From contig JAKSTP010000020.1 in assembly GCA_024402505.1 (NCBI GenBank), positions 1-48,715 of the forward strand: DNA of 48,715 bases, read 5' to 3'. Below the pieces are notes generated by a model, which searched no databases, was not told where the DNA came from, and was given only the letters and a program-made list of their open reading frames with translations. This DNA is from Treponema sp. (GTDB lineage: Bacteria > Spirochaetota > Spirochaetia > Treponematales > Treponemataceae). This document shows, one piece after another, positions 47,568 through 48,715 of the stretch. Made by a program: the position numbers and the translations under genes. Position 1 is the stretch's first letter, and each line of letters starts with the position of its first letter.

Positions 47568-47680
47568 AACATAGCCTCCCATAATCAACTTTCAGAAAGT
47601 TACATCAGTAACTAACTGATTGAGTAAGGGACTGTGAAAAAATTGATGATTTATTGAGTTTTAACTGGTGTTTAATATGA

Positions 47681-48475
47681 CTACTGTTTCATCCACTGAT
47701 TGGATTCAACCATTTTAAGATAAATTTTTATATTTTCTTCATAATCAGCAAACTGTTTTGAAACAACCGTGCGAATCGAGTTATCTTTTATATTGTTGTT
47801 TAAAATATCCTGCAGGCCATTCTGGGAATAATAAATGTAATCTTTAAGATCCTGAGCAAGGGTTTTTGGATATTTAAAATCTTGTGGACCTTTTAAGTAA
47901 TCTGCTTTGTTTTTTATTGGGCGTTCTTTGAATCCCATTTTCTTGAATTCTGGAACTTCGTAATAATAGTGAGCTGTGCCAAAGCATAGAAGAACTTTTT
48001 CACCTTCTTTTACGGTCTTCAATTTTTTCTGAATATTTTTCATCATTTCTTTATCGCGTTCTGGCCATGTACTGTTCTGAAGCTTAGGGAATTCATCATC
48101 AATATACCAGTAATCAATCATTTCTACTGGAATATTGTGTTCCCGTCCGTAGGCAAAAAGAAAGCGCATTTCCATAGGACCATCTAAAACGCCATATTTC
48201 TGATAGGTATCTTCTCGTGATTCAATGAAAATATAATCGGGTTTAACATTTTCAATAATATTCTGGAGATGACGCAGGGTATATTCTTTATTCGAAAAAT
48301 GTGCACCGTGAATAGTACCAAGACAATAAAGCTCAGATTTGGTTGGAGTTTCCAGACAGGAAAAAACATCGGAAAAATTTGTTCCTGAATGAAGTAACGG
48401 GCCTTTTTTACTGCAGCCGGTAATACCAAAAAGTGCGAATAATGAAATGCAGTTAAGTATTTTAGTAAGTTTCAT
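47681..48475 (-). CDS. TraB/ChaN-like lipoprotein
   Basis: A 264-aa lipoprotein (lipobox GITGC, Cys near 21). The mature protein has LGTIHGAHFSNKEYTL near 52-67, YIFIESRED near 80, and a second GxxH segment CFGTAHYYYEVP near 163-175. The pattern (two GTxH segments with an intervening Glu) resembles TraB/TIKI or EreA/ChaN-like metal-dependent hydrolases, but the assignment is tentative. GGAG precedes the ATG at 48475. Confidence 0.55.
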   Translation of the reverse strand: MKLTKILNCISLFALFGITGCSKKGPLLHSGTNFSDVFSCLETPTKSELYCLGTIHGAHFSNKEYTLRHLQNIIENVKPDYIFIESREDTYQKYGVLDGPMEMRFLFAYGREHNIPVEMIDYWYIDDEFPKLQNSTWPERDKEMMKNIQKKLKTVKEGEKVLLCFGTAHYYYEVPEFKKMGFKERPIKNKADYLKGPQDFKYPKTLAQDLKDYIYYSQNGLQDILNNNIKDNSIRTVVSKQFADYEENIKIYLKMVESNQWMKQ

Positions 48476-48580
48476 ATATTACTTTCTCCGGAATAAAATT
48501 AGTATATAATGAGTAGAGATGAATTGTCAAAATTGGGGGTCGGGAAGCCAATGGAAATGTTTTTAAGTAAAGGACTGTAA

Positions 48581-48715
48581 ATGGAAAAAATATTCAGTAT
48601 GTTGTTTTCAAAAGTTTATCCTTGTTTGATTGCAAAAGCTGAAGAAATCACAGAGCCTTTGATGCAGGAAATCAGATACCTTGATAAGCTGGTAGATGAA
48701 CTGGCAAAAGGTAAA
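48581..48715 (+). pseudogene. DUF2200 gene with an internal deletion, partial
   Basis: The ATG at 48581 opens [21 protein letters not shown], the N-terminus of the DUF2200 family. It then jumps directly to [20 protein letters not shown], normally the last ~25 residues. About 60-80 middle residues are absent although the frame stays open. It runs off the window edge. It could make a tiny chimera but not the normal protein. Confidence 0.65.

Overview
This window looks like part of a host-associated Treponema-type spirochaete chromosome. That is an inference from gene content (OPT transporter, HATPase-HDOD regulator, tandem small lipoproteins, several TTG starts) and from AT-leaning codon use. 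I could not run a database search, so the species is not fixed. No rRNA, tRNA or CRISPR array was recognised.

Positions 1 to about 29.2 kb are mostly ordinary core genome. In order: the 5' end of cysS (minus); an alpha/beta hydrolase; a YkgJ-type cysteine-cluster protein; the DNA translocase FtsK; a secreted SPOR-like protein; a DUF456 membrane protein; the fatty-acid elongation enzyme FabF; a stand-alone AICAR transformylase that resembles the C-terminal half of eukaryotic ATIC; a phosphohexomutase; a HATPase-HDOD signalling protein; a UPF0210 protein; PurN; an ABC exporter translationally coupled to the ribosome GTPase RsgA; a PqqD-like protein; an OPT transporter; Hsp33; a Tet(M)/EF-G-like GTPase; an MFS carrier; an NhaC antiporter; a lipoprotein hydrolase; and a MATE exporter. 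Intergenic spaces here carry dispersed, strongly structured repeats: a 131-bp hairpin element in two inverted copies with a compensatory base-pair change, a 102-bp palindrome, and TGAATAG heptamer arrays.

From about 29.2 kb to the end the DNA is visibly more AT-rich and accessory. It opens with a compact locus that reads as a type I toxin-antitoxin module: a 32-aa hydrophobic peptide with a strong but sequestered Shine-Dalgarno, facing a short convergent RNA with a near-consensus promoter, the two sharing a bidirectional terminator. A decayed second copy near 47.5 kb keeps the antisense promoter and terminator but has lost exactly 18 codons of the membrane segment. Next come a broken HAD gene, a tautomerase, a small lipoprotein and a YunG-like protein. 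A complete type I restriction-modification operon follows (hsdR, hsdM, hsdS), interleaved with a polyvalent-protein-domain-like gene, a papain-like protease-like gene and a small acidic protein. hsdS contains an in-frame insertion made of palindromes.

The 40.4 to 44.8 kb block holds a truncated zinc-ribbon protein, an alternative sigma factor, a DnaB-like protein without a recognisable Walker A, and several unknowns. It is bracketed by a 52-bp direct repeat that contains promoter-like hexamers, which suggests a small sigma-controlled regulon. The end of the window has an unknown protein, a Nudix and ADP-ribose glycohydrolase pair, the decayed toxin locus, a TraB-like lipoprotein and an internally deleted DUF2200 gene that runs off the edge. 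Several genes in this half keep both ends but have lost their middles, which points to active deletion.
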